Position numbers and translations under genes: made by a program. From contig NZ_JADPKR010000082.1 in the NCBI RefSeq assembly GCF_023074055.1, forward strand, positions 496,001 to 560,000: 64,000 nt of DNA. Reading direction: 5' to 3'. This DNA is from Bradyrhizobium sp. 141 (GTDB taxonomy: Bacteria > Pseudomonadota > Alphaproteobacteria > Rhizobiales > Xanthobacteraceae). How positions within the stretch are numbered: position 1 is the first letter of the stretch; the number at the start of each line of letters is the position of its first letter. The notes under the pieces were generated by a model, which was not told where the DNA came from, made no database searches, and saw only the letters and a program-made list of their open reading frames with translations. Positions 8,132-15,360 of the stretch are shown here, piece after piece.

Positions 8132-8326
8132 GACAACCTCCGAAATTGCGTGGTCCCGATATGGACCGAAAGTCGCTGGTGGATGAAGCGTGGTTCGACC
8201 CTACGCCCAGCCGCTCAGCCTCTCTGTGATAGACGTCACAAGGGACGGCGGCGCCTGGGTGAGGCAGCGCACATTCAGCCGCGGTTTATTCCGCGTAACC
8301 TTGCCGCGACACGACAGGAGGCGCCG

Positions 8327-9223
8327 ATGACCCGGCTTGTGACTTCGCTTGGTACATTGATCGCATTGATGGCGGTCGTGCCCGCGGCCGAGGCCGGTTC
8401 CTATTCCTTCTCGATCGGCGGCCACCGCTTCCGCGTCGAGTCGCCAAAGAATTGCCGATCCGCGTCCTGCGTTTCAATTTCCTCCAATCGCAGCCTTCGG
8501 CCGACGGAGGATGTCGACACCAGGCCAGCTCCGCCGCCTGCGCGCGCGCCGGTCGCGCAGGCGCCGCAGTCGGTCTATCCAGCTGCTCCCGTCCGGCCGC
8601 CACAGGCGACATTTGTCGCGGCATCGCCGCCAGCTCGAGCCCCCGTCCTTGCCGCGACAACATCGCAGCCGGTTGTGCCGCCGCCCGTGCCGAGATCAGA
8701 GGCAGCAAGATCCGAGGCGCTGAGCCCCAATCCGCCACCGATTGAGTTGCCGCGCGTCGATCCGCCGAAAACTGTTACGCTCGATCCGCCGCGTATGGAG
8801 CCGCCGGTCGTTGCGCCGAGGACCGAGATCAAGCCGGCGGCACCGGTCGCACAGCGCGGCGACGACGAGCCGGCCTATTCGCCGCTCGGCGAATGGGAAA
8901 GCCTGGGTGCCAAGGGCACTGTTCGGATCGAACGCTGTGGACCTGCACTGTGCGGTTTCGCACTCACGGAGGCGTCGAACCGGGGTGAGAGCGTGCTCGT
9001 CAACCTGAAGCCGAAGACGCACGACGTCTGGACCGGCAGCATCTACAGTCGTTCCAGCGGTAGCACCTATTACGGAACGATGTCGCTGAAGAGCTCCGGC
9101 ACGCTTCATGTCGAGGCCTGCGCGATCGGCCGCTTCTGGTGCTCGGGCAACGACTGGAGGCGGGTCGAGGAGCCGCGCGAGAAACTGATCACGGCATCGC
9201 CGCAGTGGGGCGCACGGTCGTAG
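8327..9223 (+). CDS. Secreted protein with Pro/Ala linker and DUF2147-like domain, paralogue of the preceding gene
   Basis: 298 residues. The frame is open far upstream, but the ATG at 8327 has a good ribosome binding site (aggag, 6-7 nt away) and starts a signal peptide ('LIALMAVVPAAEAGS'), so this is the start. The N-terminal module has 'ESPKNCRSASCVSI', the middle is Pro/Ala-rich, and the last 110 residues carry 'LGEWESLGAKGTVRIERCG' and 'LCGFALTE', matching the divergent paralogue at 7352-8131. Conserved cysteines suggest periplasmic disulfides. The gene pair arose by duplication with inversion. Function unknown. Confidence 0.85.
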   Translation: MTRLVTSLGTLIALMAVVPAAEAGSYSFSIGGHRFRVESPKNCRSASCVSISSNRSLRPTEDVDTRPAPPPARAPVAQAPQSVYPAAPVRPPQATFVAASPPARAPVLAATTSQPVVPPPVPRSEAARSEALSPNPPPIELPRVDPPKTVTLDPPRMEPPVVAPRTEIKPAAPVAQRGDDEPAYSPLGEWESLGAKGTVRIERCGPALCGFALTEASNRGESVLVNLKPKTHDVWTGSIYSRSSGSTYYGTMSLKSSGTLHVEACAIGRFWCSGNDWRRVEEPREKLITASPQWGARS

Positions 9224-9573
9224 CTCGTCGATGGCGCAATGTTTCTCCCGCTCCTGCAAGAGGAGAAGGGAAGAGAGGTCTTCGACGCGCTTGATGAGTC
9301 TAGATCATGCCGAGCACGATGGCGCCGACGAAGGCCATGGCGAGGTACGCGGTGACAACGCTCAGTCTCCCGGCGAACGTCATGAGGTCCCTCCCTCAAT
9401 GCGCGCTGCTTGGCGCGCGACCTTATGGTTAACAGAAAGTGTCTTTCCGAAAAAGTCAGCCTTGCTGTCGCTCAGGCCGGCCGAGGTTTCGGCGCGCGCA
9501 GGCCGGCATGGTTAAAGAATCATGAAATCAACGTGTTGAAGAGTCTTTAAGTAAATTCACCGAACGTGCGTTC
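9224..9573. other. Intergenic region with a 27-codon gene and two TTAACCAT motifs
   Basis: The 350-bp gap contains the small minus-strand ORF at 9300-9383 and, on the minus strand, two exact TTAACCAT octamers (9425-9432 and 9508-9515) upstream of the extensin-family lipoprotein. TTAACCAT is a known CtrA half-site form in alphaproteobacteria; whether CtrA binds here is inference. Confidence 0.5.
9300..9383 (-). CDS. 27-residue single-span membrane peptide
   Basis: The ORF reads MTFAGRLSVVTAYLAMAFVG then AIVLGMI and ends in TAG. It is preceded by a strong Shine-Dalgarno (ggagg, 6 nt before ATG). After a short N-terminus with one Arg the rest is a continuous hydrophobic helix long enough to cross the membrane once. 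Such small membrane proteins commonly modulate larger membrane complexes, but no partner is evident. It lies between two plus-strand genes and is oriented against both, so it needs its own promoter. I do not recognise it by name; support is the ribosome binding site and the protein-like composition. Confidence 0.6.
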   Translation of the reverse strand: MTFAGRLSVVTAYLAMAFVGAIVLGMI

Positions 9574-10788
9574 ATGACGCGCGGAGTTCGTTTGTATCTC
9601 GTCGGCTCCATCGTCCTTGTTTCGCTAGCGGGTTGCGGACGCGGCTTCTTCCAGGCCGAACGCGAACCGTGGCGGGCCGAGGCGGAAGCCGCTTGCCTGA
9701 AATCGGGCACGGTGAAGGAGGGGCCGGATCTCGTCCGGATCGACCCCATTTCGGGCCCTGGTCAGTGCGGCGCCGAATTCCCACTCAAGGTCGCCGCCAT
9801 CGGCGAAGCTTCCGGCACTTACGGTTTTGCCGACGAGCAACTGCGCCCGCCCGGCAGCATCGGCAACCAGCCGCGCTGGCCGGTGACGCAGCCGCGTTCG
9901 AACTATCCGCAGAGCCAGAACAATCCGTCATCCTCCTATCCGTCGCGCTCGAACTATCCCGAAAGCGCGGTGCGTCAGCCGTCCGGCTACGGCACCTCGT
10001 CCGGGCCGATGTCGCTGAACGCGCCCGGCGTCGCGCCGGAGGAAGACGAGATCGATCTGCCGCCCGAGGGCGCCGATGCTGCGGGGGCCTCCCGCTACAT
10101 GAATGCGCCGAGCTATCCGGCACGGCCGGCAAATCCCGCGCCTTACTCGCAGGCACCCGTACAGCAGCCGCTGCCGCGTCTTGGCCCGGCGCAGGGCAAT
10201 CCCGTCACCGCGGTCGGTCCCGTTGCGATCAAGCCGACGGCGACGCTGGCTTGTCCGATCGTGTCCGAGCTCGACCGCTGGCTCGCCGACACCGTGCAGC
10301 CCTCGGCCATGCGCTGGTTCGGCGTCCGCGTCGCCGAGATCAAGCAGATCTCCGCCTATTCCTGCCGCGGCATGAACGGTAACTCGCGCGCCCACATTTC
10401 CGAGCACGCCTTCGGCAATGCGCTCGACATCTCGGCCTTCGTGCTTGCCGATGGCCGCCGTGTCACCGTGAAGGACGGCTGGCGCGGCATGCCGGAAGAG
10501 CAGGGGTTCCTGCGCGACGTGCAGGCGGGTGCCTGCGCGCATTTCACCACGGTGCTCGCGCCGGGCTCCAACGTCTATCACTACGATCACATCCACGTCG
10601 ATCTGATGCGCCGCGCCAGCCGCCGCCTGATCTGCCAGCCGGCCGCCGCCTCCGGCGACGAGGTCGCCGCGCGTGCGCAATCGCGCAGCCCCTATGCCAA
10701 CGCGCGCGATCCCTCCGTGACCGGCTCGCTCGGTGCGCGCAAGAGCGCGACGCGCAAGCACGAGGAAGACGAGTACGCCGACGATTAG
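9574..10788 (+). CDS. Extensin-family lipoprotein (M15/DD-carboxypeptidase-like domain)
   Basis: 404 residues. A lipoprotein signal ends at the lipobox 'VSLAGC' with the lipidated Cys at 21. Residues 90-210 are Pro/Ser/Tyr-rich and probably disordered. The C-terminal 'extensin-like' domain (about 220-370) has 'RAHISEHAFGNALDIS' and 'YHYDHIHVDLM', whose His/Asp residues match the zinc site of M15 peptidase and DD-carboxypeptidase folds. Family members are thought to act on peptidoglycan. It is likely anchored in the outer or inner membrane and faces the periplasm. The acidic tail (EEDEYADD) is unusual. Two TTAACCAT motifs lie upstream. Confidence 0.85.
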   Translation: MTRGVRLYLVGSIVLVSLAGCGRGFFQAEREPWRAEAEAACLKSGTVKEGPDLVRIDPISGPGQCGAEFPLKVAAIGEASGTYGFADEQLRPPGSIGNQPRWPVTQPRSNYPQSQNNPSSSYPSRSNYPESAVRQPSGYGTSSGPMSLNAPGVAPEEDEIDLPPEGADAAGASRYMNAPSYPARPANPAPYSQAPVQQPLPRLGPAQGNPVTAVGPVAIKPTATLACPIVSELDRWLADTVQPSAMRWFGVRVAEIKQISAYSCRGMNGNSRAHISEHAFGNALDISAFVLADGRRVTVKDGWRGMPEEQGFLRDVQAGACAHFTTVLAPGSNVYHYDHIHVDLMRRASRRLICQPAAASGDEVAARAQSRSPYANARDPSVTGSLGARKSATRKHEEDEYADD

Positions 10789-10806
10789 GGCGCGTGCGCT
10801 TCCCTT

Positions 10807-10874
10807 GTAGCCCGGATGAGCGCAGCGACATCGGGGAAGTCTCCCGCATGTCGCTGCGCTCATGCGAGGCTACG
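10807..10874. repeat. Palindromic repeat, family G
   Basis: Inverted repeat 'gtagcccggatgagcgcagc' with 'gctgcgctcatgcgaggcta' as the other arm. Its right edge overlaps the stop codon of the minus-strand gene that ends at 10870. Confidence 0.85.
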
Positions 10875-11211
10875 ATCTCGCAGGCTTCGACGGTGCGGGG
10901 CCCAGCCCCATGCAAAGCTGCACCTCGCCCGGGACGTTGTAGGTGCGCATGATGTGGCGGCTGTCACGCAAGCCGGTCGCCTCACGCTGCACCACGAACA
11001 TCCAGAGTGCCTGGCCGGCTTCCATCACCAGCTTGCGCCTGGCCGGCTGCTGTGATGCCGGCACCTTCTCGGGCGCGTGGGCAGCATCAAACTCGCGCAA
11101 ACGCGCCAGCCTCTGTTCGAGGGTGCGGCCCATCCGTCCAAGCGCCGAGGCCTGTTCCTGGACGATCTCATAATGGAGGATATCGACCGGCGGGCGAAGA
11201 TCACGAGACAT
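10870..11211 (-). CDS. Conserved small protein of unknown function (DUF6665-like)
   Basis: 113 residues from the ATG at 11211; the frame is open upstream to an alternative start at 11256. The protein is mostly alpha-helical, with 'ILHYEIVQEQASALGRMGRT' near the N-terminus and a C-terminal 'ALWMFVVQREATGLRDSRHI' followed by 'YNVPGEVQLCMG'. This resembles the DUF6665 family of small alphaproteobacterial proteins, for which no function is known. No signal peptide or membrane segment. The last codons and stop lie inside a palindromic repeat, so the extreme C-terminus may differ between strains. Confidence 0.7.
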   Translation of the reverse strand: MSRDLRPPVDILHYEIVQEQASALGRMGRTLEQRLARLREFDAAHAPEKVPASQQPARRKLVMEAGQALWMFVVQREATGLRDSRHIMRTYNVPGEVQLCMGLGPAPSKPARS

Positions 11212-11265
11212 GATCGCAATATAGTGCCGCCGGACCGGCCGGCGCAACGCGCGCACTGCTTGCCG

Positions 11266-11901
11266 TCACTTCGCCTTATACGCCGCCAGGAACATCCGCG
11301 TCGCGCTGTCGACCACTTCGGTCATGCGCTCCTCCGACGGTGCGGGGGCGGCCTGGAAGACGAAAGGCAGGAAGAGTGAAGCCTTGCACAGTTCCATGAA
11401 CTGCGACGCCGCAAGGTCGCAATCGTCGATCTTGAGATCGCCGCAGGCGACACGAGTTTTGAGATAGTCGGAGAGGCGGTTGATGCTCTTGTCCAGCACC
11501 CGCGCATAATAGCGGCGGCCGACATCAGGCATGCGCTCGGCGATCGCCATCACGGTGCGGATCGCCGAGCCGCCGCCCGGCCGGCAGAGCAGGTGGATGT
11601 AGGCCCGGCCGAACTCCTTCAGCGTGATCTCGGCATCGCGCGCGGGATCGAAATTGAACACGACCTGGCCGTGCTGGAGCGCCTCCTGCTCGAGGATGGC
11701 TTCGAACAGCGCGCCCTTGTCGGCGAAGTAGACGTAGAGCGTGCCCTTGGAGACCTGCGCCGCGCGCGCGATCTCGCCCATGCTGGCGCCGTCAAAACCG
11801 AGATCCATGAACACCTTGCGAGCCCCGTCGAGGATCTGGCGGCGTTTGGAGCTGTCCTCCTCTTGGATGACGTGCAGATGTTCGCTGGCAGCTACAACCA
11901 T
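11266..11901 (-). CDS. TetR/AcrR-family transcriptional repressor of the adjacent efflux operon
   Basis: 211 residues from the ATG at 11901; an upstream TTG at 11949 would add 16 residues. The N-terminal helix-turn-helix has the typical 'GASMGEIARAAQVSKGTLYV' and 'YFADKGALFEAI'. The C-terminal ligand-binding domain (about 75-210) is of the AcrR type. It is divergent from an EmrAB-type pump, and the intergenic region has a 21-bp palindrome (11999-12019) overlapping a -35-like TTGACC on both strands. The inference is that it represses itself and the pump until a pump substrate binds. Confidence 0.92.
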   Translation of the reverse strand: MVVAASEHLHVIQEEDSSKRRQILDGARKVFMDLGFDGASMGEIARAAQVSKGTLYVYFADKGALFEAILEQEALQHGQVVFNFDPARDAEITLKEFGRAYIHLLCRPGGGSAIRTVMAIAERMPDVGRRYYARVLDKSINRLSDYLKTRVACGDLKIDDCDLAASQFMELCKASLFLPFVFQAAPAPSEERMTEVVDSATRMFLAAYKAK

Positions 11902-11998
11902 TGGTTCAGGGTCTCGGAAGGTTTTCGCGTCGAATCTGCGGCCCTGCAATCCGAATAAAGGATTCTCGTCAGTAGGGTGCGGCCAGGATTTATGTATA

Positions 11999-12019
11999 TT
12001 GACCGAACCGTTCGGTCAA
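11999..12019. promoter_or_regulatory. TetR operator between the repressor and emrAB-type genes
   Basis: Perfect 9-bp inverted arms TTGACCGAA / TTCGGTCAA around a 3-bp centre. TTGACC at each end can serve as a -35 element for its own direction: on the plus strand the downstream 'gtattt' is 17 nt away, on the minus strand 'tacata' is 17 nt away. Binding of a TetR dimer would block both promoters. Confidence 0.85.
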
Positions 12020-12096
12020 TGGTATTTTGATCAGAGAGTGGGGAACAGGCCGCACGCCTGCCGTCACCTTGATCGCCTTTTTTTGGGGAGGCCTTT

Positions 12097-13398
12097 ATGG
12101 CCGTATCGAGAGACCAGGCTGCGCGCGTCCTTCGCCCAGAAGCGGTGGAGGAGCACGCGGGCGGTGATGCTGCGAGCGAGAGCTCTGCACCTCCGCGCGC
12201 GCATGTGGCCGATGAAGCCAAACGCCGCACCGGTGAGGCGCCGGAGAAGCCCGTGACCGACAAGCCGGCCGCACCTGCGTCAGACGCACCCGCCGCCGGC
12301 GCTCCCAAATCCGGCAAGCGCAAGTTCGTCCTGATGGGCGTCGGTCTGGTGCTCGCGCTCGCCGCCGCGAGCTATGCCGGCTATTACACGCTGGTCGGCC
12401 GCTTCTACATCTCCACCGATGACGCCTATGTCCGCGCCAACAACACCATGCTGGGAGCGCGCGTTGCGGGCCACATCTCCTCGATCCTCGCCGGCGACAA
12501 CACGCCGGTGAAAGCCGGCGACATCGTCCTCCGCATCGATGACGGTGATTACAAGATCGCGGTCGATGCCGCCGCGACCAAAATCGCGACCCAGCAGGCC
12601 ACCATCGATCGCATCGGCCGTCAGGTCGCCGCGCTCGACAGTCAGGTCGCGCAGGCAAAGGCGCAGCTCGTCTCGGCCGAGGCGGGCCTCAAGCGTGCTG
12701 ATCTCGATTACGAGCGCCAGCAGGCGCTGAGCAACAAGGGCTTTGCCTCGCGCGCCGTGTTCGAGAGCTCGGAAGCCGGACGCGACCAGGGCGCTGCCGC
12801 GGTCAAGGCCGCGCAGGCCGCCTACGACGTCGCCGTCAGCAATGTCGACGTCGCCAAGGCACAGCAGGCCGAAGCGCAGGCCCAGCTCGCCGAGCTCAAG
12901 ACCACGCTGGCCAAGGCCGAGCGCGACCTCGCCTTCACCGCGGTGCGTGCACCGGTCAACGGCACGTTCTCCAATCGCCTGGTCAATACCGGCGACTTCG
13001 TCGCGGTCGGCCAGCGGCTCGGCAACGTCGTGCCGCTCGACGACGTCTATATCGACGCCAATTTCAAGGAAACCCAGCTCAAGCGTATCCGTCCCGGCCA
13101 GCCGGTGACGATCAAGGTCGATGCCTACGGCATGCGCAAGTTCTCCGGCGTGGTCGACAGCATCGCGGCGGGCGCGGGCTCGGTGTTCACGCTGCTGCCG
13201 CCCGACAACGCCACCGGTAACTTCACCAAGATCGTGCAGCGCGTGCCGGTCCGCATCCGCGTGCCGAAGTCGGTGGCGAAGCAGAACCTGCTTCGTGCCG
13301 GCATGTCGGTCTATGCGACCGTCGACACCAACAAGGGCGCGGCCGACGCCGACAGCGAGGTCGACCTCGACGATCCCACCGCGATCCACCCGCAGTAA
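12097..13398 (+). CDS. emrA: HlyD/EmrA-family membrane fusion protein
   Basis: 433 residues with a good ribosome binding site (ggggag). An Ala/Pro-rich cytoplasmic N-terminus of about 75 residues is longer than in E. coli EmrA. One membrane segment (about 77-98) leads to 'FYISTDDAYVRANN', the hallmark of EmrA-type adaptors, then a lipoyl/barrel-sandwich half, a long coiled coil (about 155-275) and the second half 'VRAPVNGTFSNR'. It bridges the inner-membrane pump encoded next to an outer-membrane channel not encoded here. It is co-transcribed with the MFS gene 30 bp downstream and probably controlled by the TetR operator. Confidence 0.92.
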   Translation: MAVSRDQAARVLRPEAVEEHAGGDAASESSAPPRAHVADEAKRRTGEAPEKPVTDKPAAPASDAPAAGAPKSGKRKFVLMGVGLVLALAAASYAGYYTLVGRFYISTDDAYVRANNTMLGARVAGHISSILAGDNTPVKAGDIVLRIDDGDYKIAVDAAATKIATQQATIDRIGRQVAALDSQVAQAKAQLVSAEAGLKRADLDYERQQALSNKGFASRAVFESSEAGRDQGAAAVKAAQAAYDVAVSNVDVAKAQQAEAQAQLAELKTTLAKAERDLAFTAVRAPVNGTFSNRLVNTGDFVAVGQRLGNVVPLDDVYIDANFKETQLKRIRPGQPVTIKVDAYGMRKFSGVVDSIAAGAGSVFTLLPPDNATGNFTKIVQRVPVRIRVPKSVAKQNLLRAGMSVYATVDTNKGAADADSEVDLDDPTAIHPQ

Positions 13399-13428
13399 AT
13401 AGCGACCCTAGCGCTGCGAGGTCGGACC

Positions 13429-15012
13429 ATGGCCAACGCCACGACTGCTTCACCTGCCATGATGGCGGATCCCGCTTCGGAGCGCATCGCGCCGAAGCGG
13501 CTGTTCGCGTTCATCATCATGGTGTTCGGGATGTTCATGTCGATCCTGGACATCCAGATCGTCTCGGCGTCCCTCAGTGAAATCCAGGCCGGGCTGTCGG
13601 CGAGCTCCAGCGAAGTCTCCTGGGTCCAGACCGCCTATCTGATCGCCGAGGTCATCGCCATTCCGCTGTCGGGATTCCTGTCGCGCGCCTTCGGCACGCG
13701 GCTGCTGTTCGCGATCTCTGCGGCCGGCTTCACCGCCTCGAGCCTGCTCTGCGGCTTTGCCACGACCATCGAGGAGATGATCCTCTGGCGCGCGCTGCAG
13801 GGATTCCTCGGCGCCGGCATGATCCCGACGGTGTTCGCCTCGGCCTATACCGTCTTCCCGCGATCGAAATTCCACATCGTCGGCCCCATCATCGGGCTTG
13901 TCGCGACCCTCGCTCCCACGATCGGCCCGACGGTCGGCGGCTACATCACCGACCTGATGTCGTGGAACTGGCTGTTCTTCATCAACGTCGTCCCCGGCAT
14001 CGGCATCACCTTGGGCGTGCTGGCGCTGGTCGATTTCGACGAGCCGCATTTCGAATTGCTCGACCGCTTCGACTGGTGGGGTCTCTTGTTCATGGCCGGC
14101 TTCCTCGGCACGCTGGAATACGTGCTGGAAGAGGGCCCGCAATATGAATGGATGCAGGACACCTCGGTCGCGATCTGCGCCTGGATCTGCGTCATCTCGG
14201 CGATCGCCTTCTTCTGGCGCGTCTTCACGGCGGCCGAGCCGATCGTGAACTTACGCACCTTCTCCAACCGCAATTTCGCTGTGGGCTGCGTGCTGCAATT
14301 CTGCATCGGCATCGGCCTCTATGGCCTGACCTACATCTATCCGCGCTATCTCGCCGAAGTGCGCGGCTACAGCGCGCTGATGATTGGCGAGACCATGTTC
14401 GTCTCCGGCATCACCATGTTCCTGGTCGCGCCGCTGGTCGGCCGCCTCATGGTGAAGCTCGACATGCGCTACATGATCGCGTTCGGCCTCGTCGTGTTCG
14501 CGATCGGCTCCTACCAGATGACCTGGATCACCCGCGATTACGATTTCTACGAGCTGCTGGTGCCGCAGATCCTCCGCGGCGTCGGCATGATGTTCGCGAT
14601 GGTGCCGACCAACAATATCGCGCTCGGCACGCTGGCGCCTGACAGGGTGAAGAACGCCTCGGGCCTGTTCAACCTGATGCGCAACCTCGGCGGCGCGGTC
14701 GGCCTCGCCGTCATCAACACCGTGCTCAACGACCGCACCGATTTGCACATCACCCGCCTGCAGGAGCGCGTGACCTGGGGCAACGCGACAGCGACCGAAA
14801 CCCTGACCATGTTCATGCAGAAGTTCCAGGGGCTCGGCGATTCCACCCTGATGGCGATGAAGCAGCTCTCCCAGCTCGTGCATCGCCAGGCCGTGGTGAT
14901 GAGCTTCGGCGACGCCTTCTTCATCCTGACGCTGTTCTACCTCGGCCTCAGCCTGCTGGTGACGCTGCTGAACAAACCGGCCGCGATGACGGGCGGCGGC
15001 GACGCGCACTAA
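13429..15012 (+). CDS. emrB: DHA2-family MFS drug exporter, EmrB/QacA type
   Basis: 527 residues with about 14 membrane segments. TM1 holds 'FGMFMSILDIQIVSASLSEI', the DHA2 motif with the membrane-embedded Asp; 'VSWVQTAYLIAEVIAIPLSG' and the motif C-like 'LVATLAPTIGPTVGG' follow. It is an inner-membrane proton-driven exporter acting with the adjacent EmrA-type adaptor in a tripartite system. Substrates cannot be predicted. The end of the protein is not followed by an obvious terminator; a strong promoter for the next small ORF begins within 40 bp. Confidence 0.93.
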   Translation: MANATTASPAMMADPASERIAPKRLFAFIIMVFGMFMSILDIQIVSASLSEIQAGLSASSSEVSWVQTAYLIAEVIAIPLSGFLSRAFGTRLLFAISAAGFTASSLLCGFATTIEEMILWRALQGFLGAGMIPTVFASAYTVFPRSKFHIVGPIIGLVATLAPTIGPTVGGYITDLMSWNWLFFINVVPGIGITLGVLALVDFDEPHFELLDRFDWWGLLFMAGFLGTLEYVLEEGPQYEWMQDTSVAICAWICVISAIAFFWRVFTAAEPIVNLRTFSNRNFAVGCVLQFCIGIGLYGLTYIYPRYLAEVRGYSALMIGETMFVSGITMFLVAPLVGRLMVKLDMRYMIAFGLVVFAIGSYQMTWITRDYDFYELLVPQILRGVGMMFAMVPTNNIALGTLAPDRVKNASGLFNLMRNLGGAVGLAVINTVLNDRTDLHITRLQERVTWGNATATETLTMFMQKFQGLGDSTLMAMKQLSQLVHRQAVVMSFGDAFFILTLFYLGLSLLVTLLNKPAAMTGGGDAH

Positions 15013-15048
15013 TTTGCAACACTCATCCGTGATCTCGCGCGAGCCCCG

Positions 15049-15077
15049 TTGCAAAGCGCGGGCGACACATCTATAAA
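15049..15077 (+). promoter_or_regulatory. Near-consensus housekeeping promoter
   Basis: TTGCAA and TATAAA are separated by exactly 17 nt. This is the best -35/-10 pair I noticed in the window. Expected transcription start is about 15083-15085, giving a 5' leader of roughly 30 nt before the small ORF at 15113. Confidence 0.7.
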
Positions 15078-15112
15078 GCGCACCTCATTCAATCGAACCG
15101 GGAGGGATTTGC

Positions 15113-15199
15113 ATGGTTTCGTCGCATTCGCAGATCGTACGCCCGCGCTCGATGATGTCTTCGATGATGTCCTGGCTCGGTATGTACGCGGCCTGTTAG
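15113..15199 (+). CDS. 28-residue Met/Ser-rich peptide gene
   Basis: The peptide begins MVSSHSQIVRPRSMMSSMM and ends SWLGMYAAC. It has a strong Shine-Dalgarno (ggagg, 7 nt before ATG) and lies 36 nt downstream of a near-consensus promoter. Six of 28 residues are Met, in pairs (MM..MM), with a basic N-terminal third and a weakly hydrophobic C-terminal third ending in Cys. I do not recognise it. It may be a free small protein or a translated leader for the ABC exporter at 15361, but no attenuator hairpin with a T-run was found between them. Confidence 0.5.
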   Translation: MVSSHSQIVRPRSMMSSMMSWLGMYAAC

Positions 15200-15360
15200 A
15201 GGCCTCTTCCGCCAGCTTCGATTGGGCCAAGGTTTCGACCAGGCATCCCGATCGCCCCGCTTCCCAAGTCAAAGTCAGTTTTGAGTGACGCCGTTTCGGC
15301 CATCGTGGCCGGCCTGCGTCCATCGATGGAGCCGGCCCGCGCGTGCGGCCGGATGATGTC

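Larger units (their letters stand above)
15013..15360. other. Intergenic region with strong promoter and 28-codon ORF
   Basis: This 348-bp gap between the MFS pump and the ABC exporter holds a near-consensus sigma-70-like promoter (15049-15077) and the small ORF at 15113-15199. The remaining 160 bp show no clear gene; 'ccatcgatgg' near 15320 is a short palindrome of unknown meaning. Confidence 0.6.

Noticed and set aside
7478..8326. Upstream extension of the frame of the secreted paralogue to 7478
   Set aside because: It runs antisense through the divergent paralogue; the signal peptide and ribosome binding site place the start at 8327.
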